Below, piece after piece: positions 30,667 through 39,955 of a stretch of 55,306 bases of DNA. Location of the stretch: NCBI RefSeq assembly GCF_014697125.1, contig NZ_JACJRG010000040.1, positions 1-55,306 on the forward strand, written 5' to 3'. Position numbers and translations under genes: made by a program. This DNA is from Anabaena minutissima FACHB-250. Its GTDB lineage: Bacteria > Cyanobacteriota > Cyanobacteriia > Cyanobacteriales > Nostocaceae. Every line of letters begins with the position of its first letter. The stretch's first letter is position 1. The notes under the pieces were generated by a model, which searched no databases, had not been told where the DNA came from, and saw nothing but the letters and a program-made list of their open reading frames with translations.

Positions 30667-32448
30667 TCAATGGTAGGACACAGGCAATTCGGCAGTGTTA
30701 CCACTGTAGGCGATCTCTTCCATTGGAACTGTCGAATGTTGAATTTCCTGTTGATATAAAGGGATTTCAATCCAAAACTCACATCCTTTCTCTAACTCCG
30801 ATTCACAACGCAATATTCCAGAGTGTTTATCAACAATAATTTGATAACTAATCGATAAACCTAAGCCTGTCCCTTGACCTACAGGTTTAGTTGTGAAAAA
30901 TGGGTCAAATAACTTTTGTTTAACTTTCTCGGTCATGCCTGGGCCATTATCCTCTATTTTCACGACTACGCGGTCATTTTTCGTGATGTGAGTGCTAATT
31001 TTAATGTAGCTAGGATCAGTTTCAATTTCTTGTGGGGTACGCTCGGCATTGTAACTATTGAGAGCATCAATAGCATTATTAATAATGTTTAAAAATACTT
31101 GGTTTAACTGTCCTGCATGACACTCTACCAGAGGTAGCTGGCCGTACTCCTTGATAATTTCTATTTTGGGGTTCTCTGGTTTAGCCTTAAATCGATTTTG
31201 CAAAATCAACAGTGTACTTTCAATTCCGTCATGAATATTCACTGCTTTCATCTCCGCTTCATCCAGACGGGAGAAATTGCGTAAAGATAAAACTATTTGC
31301 TGAATACGCTGAGATCCCATTGTCATCGAACCGAGAATTTTCGGTAGGTCTTCTTGGATAAACTCCAAGTCCATGTGATCAATCTTTGATTTAATTCTTT
31401 TACTGGGATGGGGAAACTCTTCTTGATATAAACTGACTAACTCTAGTAGTTCTTGGGTGTAGCTATTAGCATGAGTCACGTTACCGTAAATAAAATTCAC
31501 TGGGTTATTAATTTCATGCGCTACCCCAGCTACTAACTGACCTAAGCTAGACATTTTTTCAGTTTGAATCAATTGTGCTTGGGTACTTTGCAATTCTTGT
31601 AATGCTCTTTGGAGTTCTAACTCTGCTTGTTTGCGTTCAGTAACTTCTAACTCCAAACGTTGGTTCATGTGAGTTAATTCTGTATTTTTGATCAGTGTTT
31701 CATGAGACTTAGCTAATTTAATAGCCATGTGGTTAAATGCTGTAGCCAAGTCTTCAATTTCATCACCTGTACGAATATCCAAACGATACTCAAAGTTGCC
31801 TGTAGCAATTTCTGATGTTCCCGTCTGTAAGTTCTGCAAAGATTTGATTGTTGGCCGCCAAATCAACATAAATTTGCCAACTAATAGCATCAAAATCACA
31901 GCCACTACTACAAAAGAAATTATTCTTTGTACTTGATGAAGATTTTCTAAATCTTTTTCTACTAACAGCCTATGTTCATCAGTACGTTGAATCAGCTGAT
32001 CAAGAAATAATTTAATATCTCGACTAAAAGAATTAATAGAGCGAAAATATAGCTGTGAATCTGCCTCATTACCTTGATTAGAACTTTGCTCAACTAATTG
32101 AGTTGCTATATTGCGAAGAAACTGATGACGACGACGAATTACAGATATTTCTGGCACATCTGGCATTAAGCGTTCTAACTCATCTAGGGAGTTGATAAAC
32201 TCCGCATGGGATTGTTCAATTTCTGTATTCTGATTTTGGAATAAAACAAAATCTTTGAGGATAATAATTTCTGACTTCAAGGCGTTGTCTGCTTCTAGAG
32301 CCGCTTTGATGGTTTCCGCAGTGTCATAGCTTTTCTCGCGTACAGTCTGTTTAATTTGCTGCACCACTACCGTATTACCAATGAGGATAGCCACTACAAG
32401 TCCAACAGATACGGCAGAACTAGTCAGTAGCTTTGTAGAGATTTTCAT
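30667..32448 (-). CDS. Membrane sensor histidine kinase with HAMP domain
   Basis: 593 residues: helix 1 (about 11-31), a roughly 145-residue periplasmic four-helix-type sensor, helix 2 (about 178-198), a HAMP domain (LDIRTGDEIEDLATAFNHM), a coiled coil (TELTHMNQRLELEVTERKQAE), and the kinase core MSSLGQLVAGVAHEINNPVN (phospho-His in AHEI). The ATP-binding boxes are NIINNAIDAL, EDNGPGM, FDPFFTTKP and GTGLGLSIS. Its ATG lies 2 bases after the stop of a PhnD-like binding protein gene, so the two are almost certainly co-translated and the binding protein may present ligand to the sensor. No response regulator follows. Confidence 0.93.
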   Translation of the reverse strand: MKISTKLLTSSAVSVGLVVAILIGNTVVVQQIKQTVREKSYDTAETIKAALEADNALKSEIIILKDFVLFQNQNTEIEQSHAEFINSLDELERLMPDVPEISVIRRRHQFLRNIATQLVEQSSNQGNEADSQLYFRSINSFSRDIKLFLDQLIQRTDEHRLLVEKDLENLHQVQRIISFVVVAVILMLLVGKFMLIWRPTIKSLQNLQTGTSEIATGNFEYRLDIRTGDEIEDLATAFNHMAIKLAKSHETLIKNTELTHMNQRLELEVTERKQAELELQRALQELQSTQAQLIQTEKMSSLGQLVAGVAHEINNPVNFIYGNVTHANSYTQELLELVSLYQEEFPHPSKRIKSKIDHMDLEFIQEDLPKILGSMTMGSQRIQQIVLSLRNFSRLDEAEMKAVNIHDGIESTLLILQNRFKAKPENPKIEIIKEYGQLPLVECHAGQLNQVFLNIINNAIDALNSYNAERTPQEIETDPSYIKISTHITKNDRVVVKIEDNGPGMTEKVKQKLFDPFFTTKPVGQGTGLGLSISYQIIVDKHSGILRCESELEKGCEFWIEIPLYQQEIQHSTVPMEEIAYSGNTAELPVSYH

Positions 32449-32450
32449 TT

Positions 32451-33512
32451 TTACGGGAGAGACATTAAGTTCAATTCTTGGCGGATTTTTTGAATCTGAT
32501 CATAATCAGAAGCAATGACAAGGGTGTATGCATTTAATTCACTACCTTCAACAGCACTAACTTCAGTATTAATACTTAGAAAAGCCTGCTTAAGTTGTTG
32601 AATTAGCTCAGGGGATAGTTCCTCCGATACTACTATGGGAAAATTGGGTATGGGAGCAGATTCCCAAATAATTTTGGTATTTTTTGTTGTGAGTTTAACA
32701 TTTTTTTGCTGATTCGTATACAAAGCAAGATTGCTAGCAACAGCATCAACCATGCCATTTTCTAGTGCTGTCATACTTTGATTATGATTGCCCAAATAGA
32801 TGAGTTGAGTAAAATCTCGATAAGGGTTATCAATTCTTTGTTGTTTTAAATCTGCTAAAGCTGTAAGATACCCGAAAGTAGAGGTTTGATCAACAAAAGC
32901 AATACTTTTGCCTTTCAGGTCTTCTAATGTTTTAATGTTGCTATCGGCTTTAACAATAATACACAATCGATACCAAGGTTGACCTGTATTGGTGTCAATA
33001 GGAGCTACCAAAGGTTGAATTTTTGCACCTTTTTCTACAGCTTCAAGATAGGTAACAGATCCCAAGTAGGCCATATCTATTTGATTTTGGACTAGCCACT
33101 GTAAAACTTCCTTATTATCCTGAGCAATTTGGAAATCAACTTTTCGCCCTAGATATTTTTCTAAATAATTACCTAGAGGTTTAAGTGCTAGTTTTTGATC
33201 TGTCTGATCTTGGGTAGGCATTAACCCAATTTTGAGGTTGGGTTGATTTTCTGTGGTATTGCTAGGGGTTTCATACGCTGTACCTTGTCTTTCTCTTGTG
33301 CGTCTAGATACCTTCATTGGTGATGGTGATGAGGTTTGATTGAGAGTCTGCTGACTATATTGGGATGAATTTTCATTACAGCCCATACTCAGTAGTGATG
33401 CGATCGCACCTACAATTAAAATCTTGCCACTCAGCACAGATCGTTTGTGAACAAGCCACTGCAAGGCTTTTGTCATAGAATTTAGACTCTGGTGATGAAT
33501 AGTTTCCGCCAA
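32451..33512 (-). CDS. PhnD-like phosphate/phosphonate-type binding lipoprotein
   Basis: A periplasmic binding protein of the PhnD/phosphate-phosphite-phosphonate group (353 residues). A signal with lipobox LLSMGC (Cys about 44) is followed by a Ser/Thr/Gln-rich spacer and the binding domain: NLKIGLMPTQDQTDQKLAL, LEKYLGRKVDF, QNQIDMAYLGSVTYLEA and GKSIAFVDQTSTFGYL. The downstream gene is a histidine kinase and no permease or ATPase is present, so a sensory rather than transport role is inferred. The in-frame ATG at 33476 (MTKALQW) would give a more usual signal length than the ATG at 33512. Confidence 0.9.
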   Translation of the reverse strand: MAETIHHQSLNSMTKALQWLVHKRSVLSGKILIVGAIASLLSMGCNENSSQYSQQTLNQTSSPSPMKVSRRTRERQGTAYETPSNTTENQPNLKIGLMPTQDQTDQKLALKPLGNYLEKYLGRKVDFQIAQDNKEVLQWLVQNQIDMAYLGSVTYLEAVEKGAKIQPLVAPIDTNTGQPWYRLCIIVKADSNIKTLEDLKGKSIAFVDQTSTFGYLTALADLKQQRIDNPYRDFTQLIYLGNHNQSMTALENGMVDAVASNLALYTNQQKNVKLTTKNTKIIWESAPIPNFPIVVSEELSPELIQQLKQAFLSINTEVSAVEGSELNAYTLVIASDYDQIQKIRQELNLMSLP

Positions 33513-34017
33513 TACTAGGATTTGATTTTTTACCTAAAATCAGCTGAATAAATTTTTCTCCTAGGAAATATCAGGTTAATAGTGGCAAGTTTATACCGGA
33601 TTAGCAATGACATCAACATTGATCCCAATTCTTTATCAAAAAAATGGGTTTAAAACCCCAGTGACAGTGAAGAGGAAGGGAAGGGAAGGAGAGTTATTCT
33701 TGTAGATTTTGCTAGCACTTCGCCACCTGGTTTGATATCTTGCACCATTTTCACTAAGTGTAGGGTAGGCAATACCCACAATGTAGAAATCGAGTTTCAT
33801 TACTCTAAAAGCATTACCCACCCTACAAAAATTGGTATTAATTAACTGATGCAAGATGTCAGTTTACGCAAAATAACACCCTGGTCAATTGATGAATTGC
33901 TTACATGCGCTTAAGCGAAGACAAAAGAATACTATTGCTTGCGGAAGTTAGATACTTACAAAAAGCCGTCCTTAAAGGGCGGCTTTTTGTAAAATAGGAT
34001 TTGTGGAAGGGTAATTT
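33513..34017. other. Gene-free stretch with inverted repeat and terminator
   Basis: 505 bases between two minus-strand signalling genes. It holds an imperfect inverted repeat of 17 bases (33759-33775 TGTAGGGTAGGCAATAC with 33811-33827, 14 of 17 matching), of a type scattered in Nostoc genomes, and the strong hairpin at 33956-33992. A 72-codon frame through the repeat has no homology that I recognise. The promoter for the PhnD-like gene should lie close to 33513. Confidence 0.55.
33956..33992. terminator. Strong symmetrical terminator after the PAS/GAF kinase
   Basis: Bases 33956-33971 pair with 33977-33992 (arm TTACAAAAAGCCGTCC, one G-T pair) with a 5-base loop. The A-run on one arm and T-run on the other make it usable in both directions. 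It starts 26 bases beyond the stop of the minus-strand kinase at 34018. Confidence 0.85.
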
Positions 34018-36720
34018 TTATCTCACTGGAATTTTAAGCAAAAATTCTGTTCCCTTATCTGGTTCTGAAAAACACTGTAATATTCCCCCATGTTTTTCGA
34101 CAATAATTTGATAACTAATTGATAATCCCAATCCTGTGCCTTTACCCACAGGCTTAGTCGTAAAAAATGGATCAAATAAACGACTTCTGACTTCATCGGT
34201 CATTCCAGAGCCATTATCTGCAAAACTAATAGAAATAAAATTGTTATCTAGAATTTCAGTCCGAATCTGAATTTGTGGTTGAGATAATCGTTCATGATGA
34301 CTGACTATTGAATCTTCCAAGGCATCAATTGCATTAGTTAAAATGTTCATAAAAACTTGGTTTAGTTGCCCAGGATAACAATCAATTAATGGCAATTTTC
34401 CATATTCTTTAACAATGGAGATATTCAAACCGATACCACTATTTTTCCAACGGTGATGCAAAATTAGTAATGTATTATCAATGCCTTCGTGAATGTCAAC
34501 TAACTTTTTCTCAGCTTCGTCAAGACGAGAGAAATTTCGTAAACTTAGCACGATCTCACGGATACGATTAGTACCCATATTCATGGAATTAAGAAGTTTG
34601 GATAAATCATTAGCCAGAAAATCTAAATCAACTTCTTCAGTGAGTTCTTGAATTTCTGCTTTGGGATTGGGGTAATGTTCGCGGTAAAGATTTACTAGCT
34701 TTATCAAGTCTTCAAAATATTCATTAGCATAGGTTAAGTTACCATGAATAAAATTCACTGGGTTATTAATTTCATGAGCGACCCCAGCTACTAATTGTCC
34801 CAGACTGGACATTTTTTCGTGTTGAATCAGTTGAGATTGAGTTTGCTGCAACTGATATAAAGTTGTGGTGAGTTGTTCTGCTTGGGTTTGGGCTGCCAAG
34901 GTAGCGGCACGACTTTGATTGTACAATTGGGCATGGTCAATGGCGATCGCTAGTTGATCTGTTACAGCTTGCAAGAGTCCAATTTCGCTTTGACTCCAAA
35001 CTCTTTCGCCACTACAATGACTGCAAACAATTGCTCCCATTTCCCCAGAATTACTTTTAACAGGTAGTAGTAATTGAGAGGTAATCCCAAACTCACTTAA
35101 GAGTGCTTGTGTATTCTGATCAATATTACTATGATTGTAAATATCGTTAATACAAATTATCTCTTGATTGAGAAAAACTTGTTTGATAAAATCATTATTC
35201 TGTAGAGGCATATTACCTAACATTGTAGGCAATTGGTAATTGCGAGATTCATGAGTAATTGTGAAGCTAGATTGAGAAGGGTTAGATAAATACTCAAGAA
35301 AATAGCAGCGATCAACTTGTAATAAGCTGCGGATTTCATTAACAGCAGTTTCGAGAATAGTATCTATATCTAAGGAATTACGGATTTGGCTGGCTAGACT
35401 CAATAATAAGGCTTCTCTACGACTGAGAAGTTCTTCTCTTGCCCAAATGCGATCAATAGCAACAGCAATATTATTAGCAATCCAATTTAAAAGGTTATGG
35501 GTTGCTTCTGTAAATAATTGCTGGTTAAACAATGCGATGACACCAATTAACTGTTGTTCTATAATTAATGGATAAGCAGAAAACTGCAATCCTAAAAATG
35601 CTTGATCGATAACTTTATCTTGATTATTAATTTTGAATTGCTCGTTAATAATAGGCTGATAATTATGAGCCATAACACCAATGATTTTATTAGCTAAAAC
35701 CATGTGATTGGGAAAGTCCTGGTTATGTTGTAAAACATTACAGCTAGAATTTTGACACTGTACACCAGCTTGTAATTCTAGTTGTTGAGTTTGTCGCTCA
35801 AAAGTCCAAATGCACGCAAAGGCAACATCAAGGTATTGTGAGATAGTATCTGTGCAGTGTTGTAAAACTTTTGGTAGTGTACCACTCTGAGATAAGGCTA
35901 AACTCACATCAGCACTTAAGAGTGATAAACGCGATCGCTCTAATAAAGCTAACTCTGAAAGCTTCCGTTGGGTAATATCTGTCCGAATTGATACATATTG
36001 ATATGGTTTATTATCATCATTTAATAAGGGTGCTATTAAAGTATCTACCCAATAAAATGTGCCATCTTTGGCTTTATTTTTAATTTCTCCCTTCCAAATT
36101 TTCCCCTGAGAAATAGTTCGCCACAAATTGGGAAAAAATTCTTTGGGGTGATAAGCAGAATTAATGATGCGATGATCTTGTCCCAACAACTCTTCTCTAG
36201 AGTATTTAGAGACTTCGCAAAATTGGTCATTTGCATAAGTTATTCGCCCTTGAATATCTGTAATAGCTACTAAGGAATGGGCATTTAATGCAAATTTAAA
36301 TGCTTCTAATTCTTTAATATTTTGTTGTATTAATGTTTCTCTTTCTTTTTGACTTGTCACATCACGGGCTACAGCATAAATTACTTTTTCTGCAATATCT
36401 ATATTTCCGTTCCATGACAACCATTTATAAGAACCATCTCGACATAAATAACGATTGTCAAAACCAATTACATCTGCTTGACATTTAACAAGCTTTTGTG
36501 TATTAAAATTTGTAATTTCACGGTCTTCAGGATGAACAAATTCTATAAAAGGTTTTGCTTGAAGTTCCTCCTGCGACCAACCTAATGTTTTTGTCCAGGC
36601 TGGATTGAGAAATTTAAAATATCCATCAAAACTAGCAATACAGAATAAATCAATAGCTGATTCAAAGAAGAGAGATTGCTTTTTAGCTATTTGTTGAGAT
36701 TGACACTTGGTTGGTTTCAT
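34018..36720 (-). CDS. Cytoplasmic hybrid-sensor histidine kinase (PAS-PAS-GAF-GAF)
   Basis: 900 residues without membrane helices. PAS 1 (about 15-130, FDGYFKFLNPAWTKTLGW), PAS 2 with PAC (about 140-260, DIQGRITYANDQFCEVSKYS), GAF 1 (about 275-425) and GAF 2 (about 445-595, ATDQL-type end AVTDQLAIAIDHAQLY) precede the kinase core MSSLGQLVAGVAHEINNPVN and boxes NILTNAIDAL, DNGSGM, FDPFFTTKP, GTGLGLSIS. The GAF domains lack the bilin-binding Cys-His motif of phytochromes (the nearest are DRCYFLEYL and SHCSGERVW), so light sensing is not supported; redox or small-ligand sensing is possible. The core is clearly related to that of the kinase at 30667. A terminator follows. Confidence 0.93.
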   Translation of the reverse strand: MKPTKCQSQQIAKKQSLFFESAIDLFCIASFDGYFKFLNPAWTKTLGWSQEELQAKPFIEFVHPEDREITNFNTQKLVKCQADVIGFDNRYLCRDGSYKWLSWNGNIDIAEKVIYAVARDVTSQKERETLIQQNIKELEAFKFALNAHSLVAITDIQGRITYANDQFCEVSKYSREELLGQDHRIINSAYHPKEFFPNLWRTISQGKIWKGEIKNKAKDGTFYWVDTLIAPLLNDDNKPYQYVSIRTDITQRKLSELALLERSRLSLLSADVSLALSQSGTLPKVLQHCTDTISQYLDVAFACIWTFERQTQQLELQAGVQCQNSSCNVLQHNQDFPNHMVLANKIIGVMAHNYQPIINEQFKINNQDKVIDQAFLGLQFSAYPLIIEQQLIGVIALFNQQLFTEATHNLLNWIANNIAVAIDRIWAREELLSRREALLLSLASQIRNSLDIDTILETAVNEIRSLLQVDRCYFLEYLSNPSQSSFTITHESRNYQLPTMLGNMPLQNNDFIKQVFLNQEIICINDIYNHSNIDQNTQALLSEFGITSQLLLPVKSNSGEMGAIVCSHCSGERVWSQSEIGLLQAVTDQLAIAIDHAQLYNQSRAATLAAQTQAEQLTTTLYQLQQTQSQLIQHEKMSSLGQLVAGVAHEINNPVNFIHGNLTYANEYFEDLIKLVNLYREHYPNPKAEIQELTEEVDLDFLANDLSKLLNSMNMGTNRIREIVLSLRNFSRLDEAEKKLVDIHEGIDNTLLILHHRWKNSGIGLNISIVKEYGKLPLIDCYPGQLNQVFMNILTNAIDALEDSIVSHHERLSQPQIQIRTEILDNNFISISFADNGSGMTDEVRSRLFDPFFTTKPVGKGTGLGLSISYQIIVEKHGGILQCFSEPDKGTEFLLKIPVR

Positions 36721-37328
36721 AATGCTTAAGCTCTGAAATTATTTTTTAACACTTTGTCATGTCAACGAATTTTAGATTTTGGTTCACCTATAAAGGCTGG
36801 TAGCGTCCTACTACGCTAGCCCAGCATGAGACAAAAAAATCTAAAATCGGCTTTCTTTCAATCTAAAAAGGGCATCGATCAAAATCTCCAAATCGATGTA
36901 TTTATATTATGAAAAAGAATATAAATACATCAAATTAGCTATTTATTAGACTGTTGGGATTTCATAAACTCAAGTTTGTATTAAATATATACTTCCCTAA
37001 AAAACCAGGAAATGCTACTTAATAACTCTAATTCAAAAATAAGAAGTATTACGAAAAAGCTAGAAAAATATTTAATTGAAAAGTAATCACTCGAAAAATA
37101 TAAAAAAATGCAAAATACAGGTATTTCTACAAGGAAAATATGAGTAATTGAATTCACTATCAAGTGAAAGTTTGTTTTTTCAGGAAAATTACTGGATATG
37201 AATAAAACTGATTAAATTAAGTAATACTTAGCTGTAAAAATGGAGTAGGAAGCAGGGTATATCTATTTTTTATGTTTGGTTTTGGGGGTTTCTCGTAAGT
37301 AACAAATTTACAAAAATGAGTTGAAGTT
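36721..37328. other. Gene-free AT-rich stretch
   Basis: 608 bases between the PAS/GAF kinase start and the NurA-domain gene end. Apart from the nested inverted repeat at 36769-36847 it is AT-rich (about three quarters A+T by eye). A 60-codon minus-strand frame of mostly Phe, Ile, Ser and Leu is a composition artefact. No RNA gene or mobile element was recognised. Confidence 0.55.
36769..36847. repeat. Nested inverted-repeat element
   Basis: The outer arms ATTTTAGATTTT (36769-36780) and AAAATCTAAAAT (36836-36847) are perfect complements. Inside lies a second hairpin, GCTGGTAGCGT (36796-36806) with ACGCTA-gc-CCAGC (36813-36825). The 79-bp unit looks like a small mobile palindrome inserted upstream of the kinase gene. 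Confidence 0.55.
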
Positions 37329-38570
37329 TTAAGCAATACTGCCTCGTTTTCGGGCTTCCTTGTAAGAAGTACCGACATTTCTCAAACCAGCTTTAATCAT
37401 TTGTTTCTCTAATAAGGCAAAGAAACGGGTTCTATCTCCGCCTCTGACTACAGCCTGATTATGGGCTTCCGCGATCGCCACAGGATAGCCACAGCCTTTC
37501 TGTACCTGTGCCAGCATCAACCCCAAAGCTTGGTCAAACATGGCTGTATTCTCAGCTACCCATGCGGGTACTTCTATCCGCGCAATTTCTGTCCCGACGT
37601 GAACGTGACAAAAATAGATAGTTTGGTCTGCGTAAAGTTCCAGGATGCGGTTATTGCTGCGCCAGAGAGGCCCTCGTTGTCCAGGTGTGAGTTGAGTAGT
37701 CCACAATGCAGTATCGCGCAACGGTTCAAACACCTTGCAAGGGACTTTTTCTAGTTGATTTGGGCAATAACTGACACAATCTGGTGCAGGATGCGGACAA
37801 GCCAACAACCGTAAAAAATTCACCCCCTCCACATTCCGAGAAGCACTAAGATAACCCATCAAAGGAATTTGAGCCGCACGCATTTGACTCCAAGCTTCCA
37901 GGATGGGGGGTAAAATGCGATCGCGTGCATCTATAGGTAATTGTTCCAAAAACCAGTAAATTAAAGAACCATCCACCATCGCTAAAGCAGGGATTTTTGT
38001 GGCAAAGAGAGAATTATTACCTTCTCTTGTCCCTTTGTCCTCAGTCTCCAGGGGTTCTTCAATTTTGAATTGACTTATCGCCAACTCAGCTAACACCGTC
38101 GCTTCGCTAGAAGTGCGGCGGTAACTCATCCATTCCTCAGTTTTAATTCCCCACTGGCGGGACATATATAAATCTTCAGGGCGGTAAAATACCTCTGGCA
38201 AACTATCCATAATCGGATAGCGATTTTGTCCGTAGTGTAGGACTACCCTACCGATATTTAAGAGATAACAGTAAGCAATTTCGTGATGATTGGGGGCAAT
38301 TTGCGAACCATCGGTAGCAATAACAGTGTGTACCTTGGGGGGAACAGGGATATCTATGCGAGTGTTTAGCGGCTCAAGGGGTGTAGCATTAGCAAAGAGA
38401 ATGCGATCGCGCCATTTTTCCTGACGTTCCATCACCTCTTGTTGACACTCGTAAGCTTTTTTGAGGTGCTGTTGCGCCAACTCTAAACGCTGGCGACTAG
38501 CCACAGCTTCTTGGCTAAGATGCTGACTTAAACCCTGCATTTGTCGCGCTAATTTTGTTAAATCAAGCAT
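37329..38570 (-). CDS. NurA-domain putative nuclease
   Basis: A 413-residue protein when started at the ATG at 38570 (MLDLTKLARQMQGLS). A helical N-terminus (about 1-70, charged and Gln-rich, likely coiled coil) precedes a NurA domain: the conserved HTVIATDGSQIAPNHHE, with the metal-ligand Asp and Ser, then IPALAMVDGSLIYWFLEQ, and a late RIEVPAWVAEN. NurA in archaea is a 5'-3' nuclease that works with HerA in DNA-end resection; cyanobacterial members are uncharacterised and no herA is present here. The frame stays open for 74 further codons upstream, but only because it runs through heptamer repeats, so that extension is rejected. Confidence 0.85.
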   Translation of the reverse strand: MLDLTKLARQMQGLSQHLSQEAVASRQRLELAQQHLKKAYECQQEVMERQEKWRDRILFANATPLEPLNTRIDIPVPPKVHTVIATDGSQIAPNHHEIAYCYLLNIGRVVLHYGQNRYPIMDSLPEVFYRPEDLYMSRQWGIKTEEWMSYRRTSSEATVLAELAISQFKIEEPLETEDKGTREGNNSLFATKIPALAMVDGSLIYWFLEQLPIDARDRILPPILEAWSQMRAAQIPLMGYLSASRNVEGVNFLRLLACPHPAPDCVSYCPNQLEKVPCKVFEPLRDTALWTTQLTPGQRGPLWRSNNRILELYADQTIYFCHVHVGTEIARIEVPAWVAENTAMFDQALGLMLAQVQKGCGYPVAIAEAHNQAVVRGGDRTRFFALLEKQMIKAGLRNVGTSYKEARKRGSIA

Positions 38571-38574
38571 AGAG

Positions 38575-38784
38575 TGAGTGCTGAGTAGTGAGTGCTGAGT
38601 AGTGAGTGCTGAGTAGTGAGTGCTGAGTGCTGAGTGCTGAGTAGTGAGTGCTGAGTGCTGAGTGCTGAGTGCTGAGTGCTGAGTAGTGAGTGCTGAGTAG
38701 TGAGTAGTGAGTAGTGAGTAGTGAGTAGTGAGTAGTGAGTAGTGAGTAGTGAGTAGTGAGTAGTGAGTAGTGAGTAGTGAGTAG
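38575..38784. repeat. 30-unit heptanucleotide tandem array
   Basis: Thirty exact 7-base units in two variants, TGAGTGC and TGAGTAG. Units 1-17 mix the two forms; units 18-30 are thirteen identical TGAGTAG copies, indicating recent expansion at that end. This matches the short tandemly repeated repetitive (STRR) sequences known from heterocystous cyanobacteria. The minus strand has no stop codon in any frame, so ORF callers extend genes through it. The array ends 4 bases from the NurA-domain start codon, inside its leader. Confidence 0.95.
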
Positions 38785-38805
38785 GTAGGCATTGTATTTT
38801 TCTCC

Positions 38806-38866
38806 CCCTGCTTCCCCTGCTTTCTTTTCCCCTGTCACCTGTCCCCTGTCCCCTGTCCCCTAATTA
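38806..38866. repeat. CCCCTGT-type short repeats
   Basis: Immediately beyond the heptamer array are tracts CCCCCTGCTTCCCCTGC and several CTGTCCC/CTGTCACC units, a second degenerate heptamer-like family. A similar GGGACAGGTGACAGGTGACA stretch occurs at 41404-41430. Confidence 0.55.
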
Positions 38867-39700
38867 TCACAGCCACCCAGAAAAATCTTTAGCAAATTGA
38901 GACAGGGATAATAATTTAATTCGCGGATTGTCTTGGGCAGCTTTTCTTTCTGGTTGCGTATTATAACCCCAATCTCCTAAGAAAAGCTTGACATCCTTCA
39001 GGTCTGTTTGCTGTTGGACTAACTCCAATGTCTTGAGTCTGTCTTCTATAAACCACAAATTACCGGGCTGAATATCTGCACCTGTAATCAATTCGCGCAG
39101 GGTTTCGTATTTGGGACGCTTGACTTCTTTGCCGAAAATTGCTGTTGGCGGTAAGTTCACTCCTTCTCGTTGCAGTAACTGCTGTACAAATCGTCCTTCT
39201 TTGGTAGTGACAATATATAGCTTGACTTCGCTATCAATAGTTACTTTCAGTTTTTCCACTACACCTGGATAAAATTTATGCAGACTCAGCCAACCGTCTA
39301 AATCTGTAGCAATCCATTCATCTCTTAGACTATCTAGTTTGATCGCAATTTCTTTTGACTGTAGCTTGTCAGTTGACAAAATATGTGGGGTAATATTTCC
39401 CCATTCTTGAAGAATCTTGTCTTCTGGAATGTCATCTATTAAAGCTTTAATTAACACTGGCATTTCCCAACCTGTTTCAATCACAGGTCGGAGGCGATAG
39501 AATCTTAAAGCTAAATCATCTGGTGGTGTATCGTTAGCAGGCGACCAAATTTGATAGTAGGCACGCCATGCTACCTCAAAATATTCAATTAGTCCATCAC
39601 AAATCACACCATCAAAGTCTAAAGCTAAAATTTTCGGACTACTCGCTGTCATGGTTTTGAGGGTTAAAACTGCTTTTGTCAGCTTAACTGATGCAGTCAA
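38867..39700 (-). CDS. HAD-superfamily hydrolase
   Basis: A cytoplasmic phosphatase-like protein. Motif I is LALDFDGVICDG with the nucleophile and acid Asp pair, motif II is IVTTKEGRF (Thr), a Lys-containing GKEVKRPKY gives motif III, and FIEDRLKTLELV supplies the acidic motif IV. A helical cap (about 50-140) sits between motifs I and II. The nearest groups are phosphoglycolate phosphatase-like enzymes, but the substrate cannot be read. The ATG at 39652 (MTASSPKIL) gives 261 residues and fits the family better than the ATG at 39700. Confidence 0.87.
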   Translation of the reverse strand: MTASVKLTKAVLTLKTMTASSPKILALDFDGVICDGLIEYFEVAWRAYYQIWSPANDTPPDDLALRFYRLRPVIETGWEMPVLIKALIDDIPEDKILQEWGNITPHILSTDKLQSKEIAIKLDSLRDEWIATDLDGWLSLHKFYPGVVEKLKVTIDSEVKLYIVTTKEGRFVQQLLQREGVNLPPTAIFGKEVKRPKYETLRELITGADIQPGNLWFIEDRLKTLELVQQQTDLKDVKLFLGDWGYNTQPERKAAQDNPRIKLLSLSQFAKDFSGWL

Positions 39701-39955
39701 TATTTTCTGTATAAAAATAGCTGAATCCGGTAATTAAATTATAAATAATGCCTAAATACTTGAATTGGACTGACGCACTCGCAAAAAAAAATCAAGGCTT
39801 TGCTTTACTTCTCTACATTTACAAAGACGAAAATACATGATTTTTGCGTCATTCCTGTTTAATTATCTTCATTATTATGGTTGAATAATCGTATTGCCAG
39901 AGATATTTAGATAAATTATAGTAGAATTTAAAAATTTTAATTTGTCAATAAGAAT

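Noticed and set aside
33636..33854. 72-codon frame between the PhnD-like and kinase genes
   Set aside because: It runs through an interspersed inverted repeat and has no recognisable domain or ribosome site.
36981..37163. 60-codon Phe/Ile/Ser-rich frame
   Set aside because: The AT-rich DNA alone explains the hydrophobic product; no start context or conservation signal.
38575..38784. Possible CRISPR array
   Set aside because: Units are contiguous 7-mers without spacers; there are no 28-37 bp repeats, unique spacers or cas genes anywhere in the window.
38563..38838. Open frames reading heptapeptide repeats (TTHYSLL and relatives) through the heptamer array
   Set aside because: The openness is a mathematical result of the 7-base unit having no stop codon on the minus strand. 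There is no ribosome site, and NurA homology begins only at the ATG at 38570.
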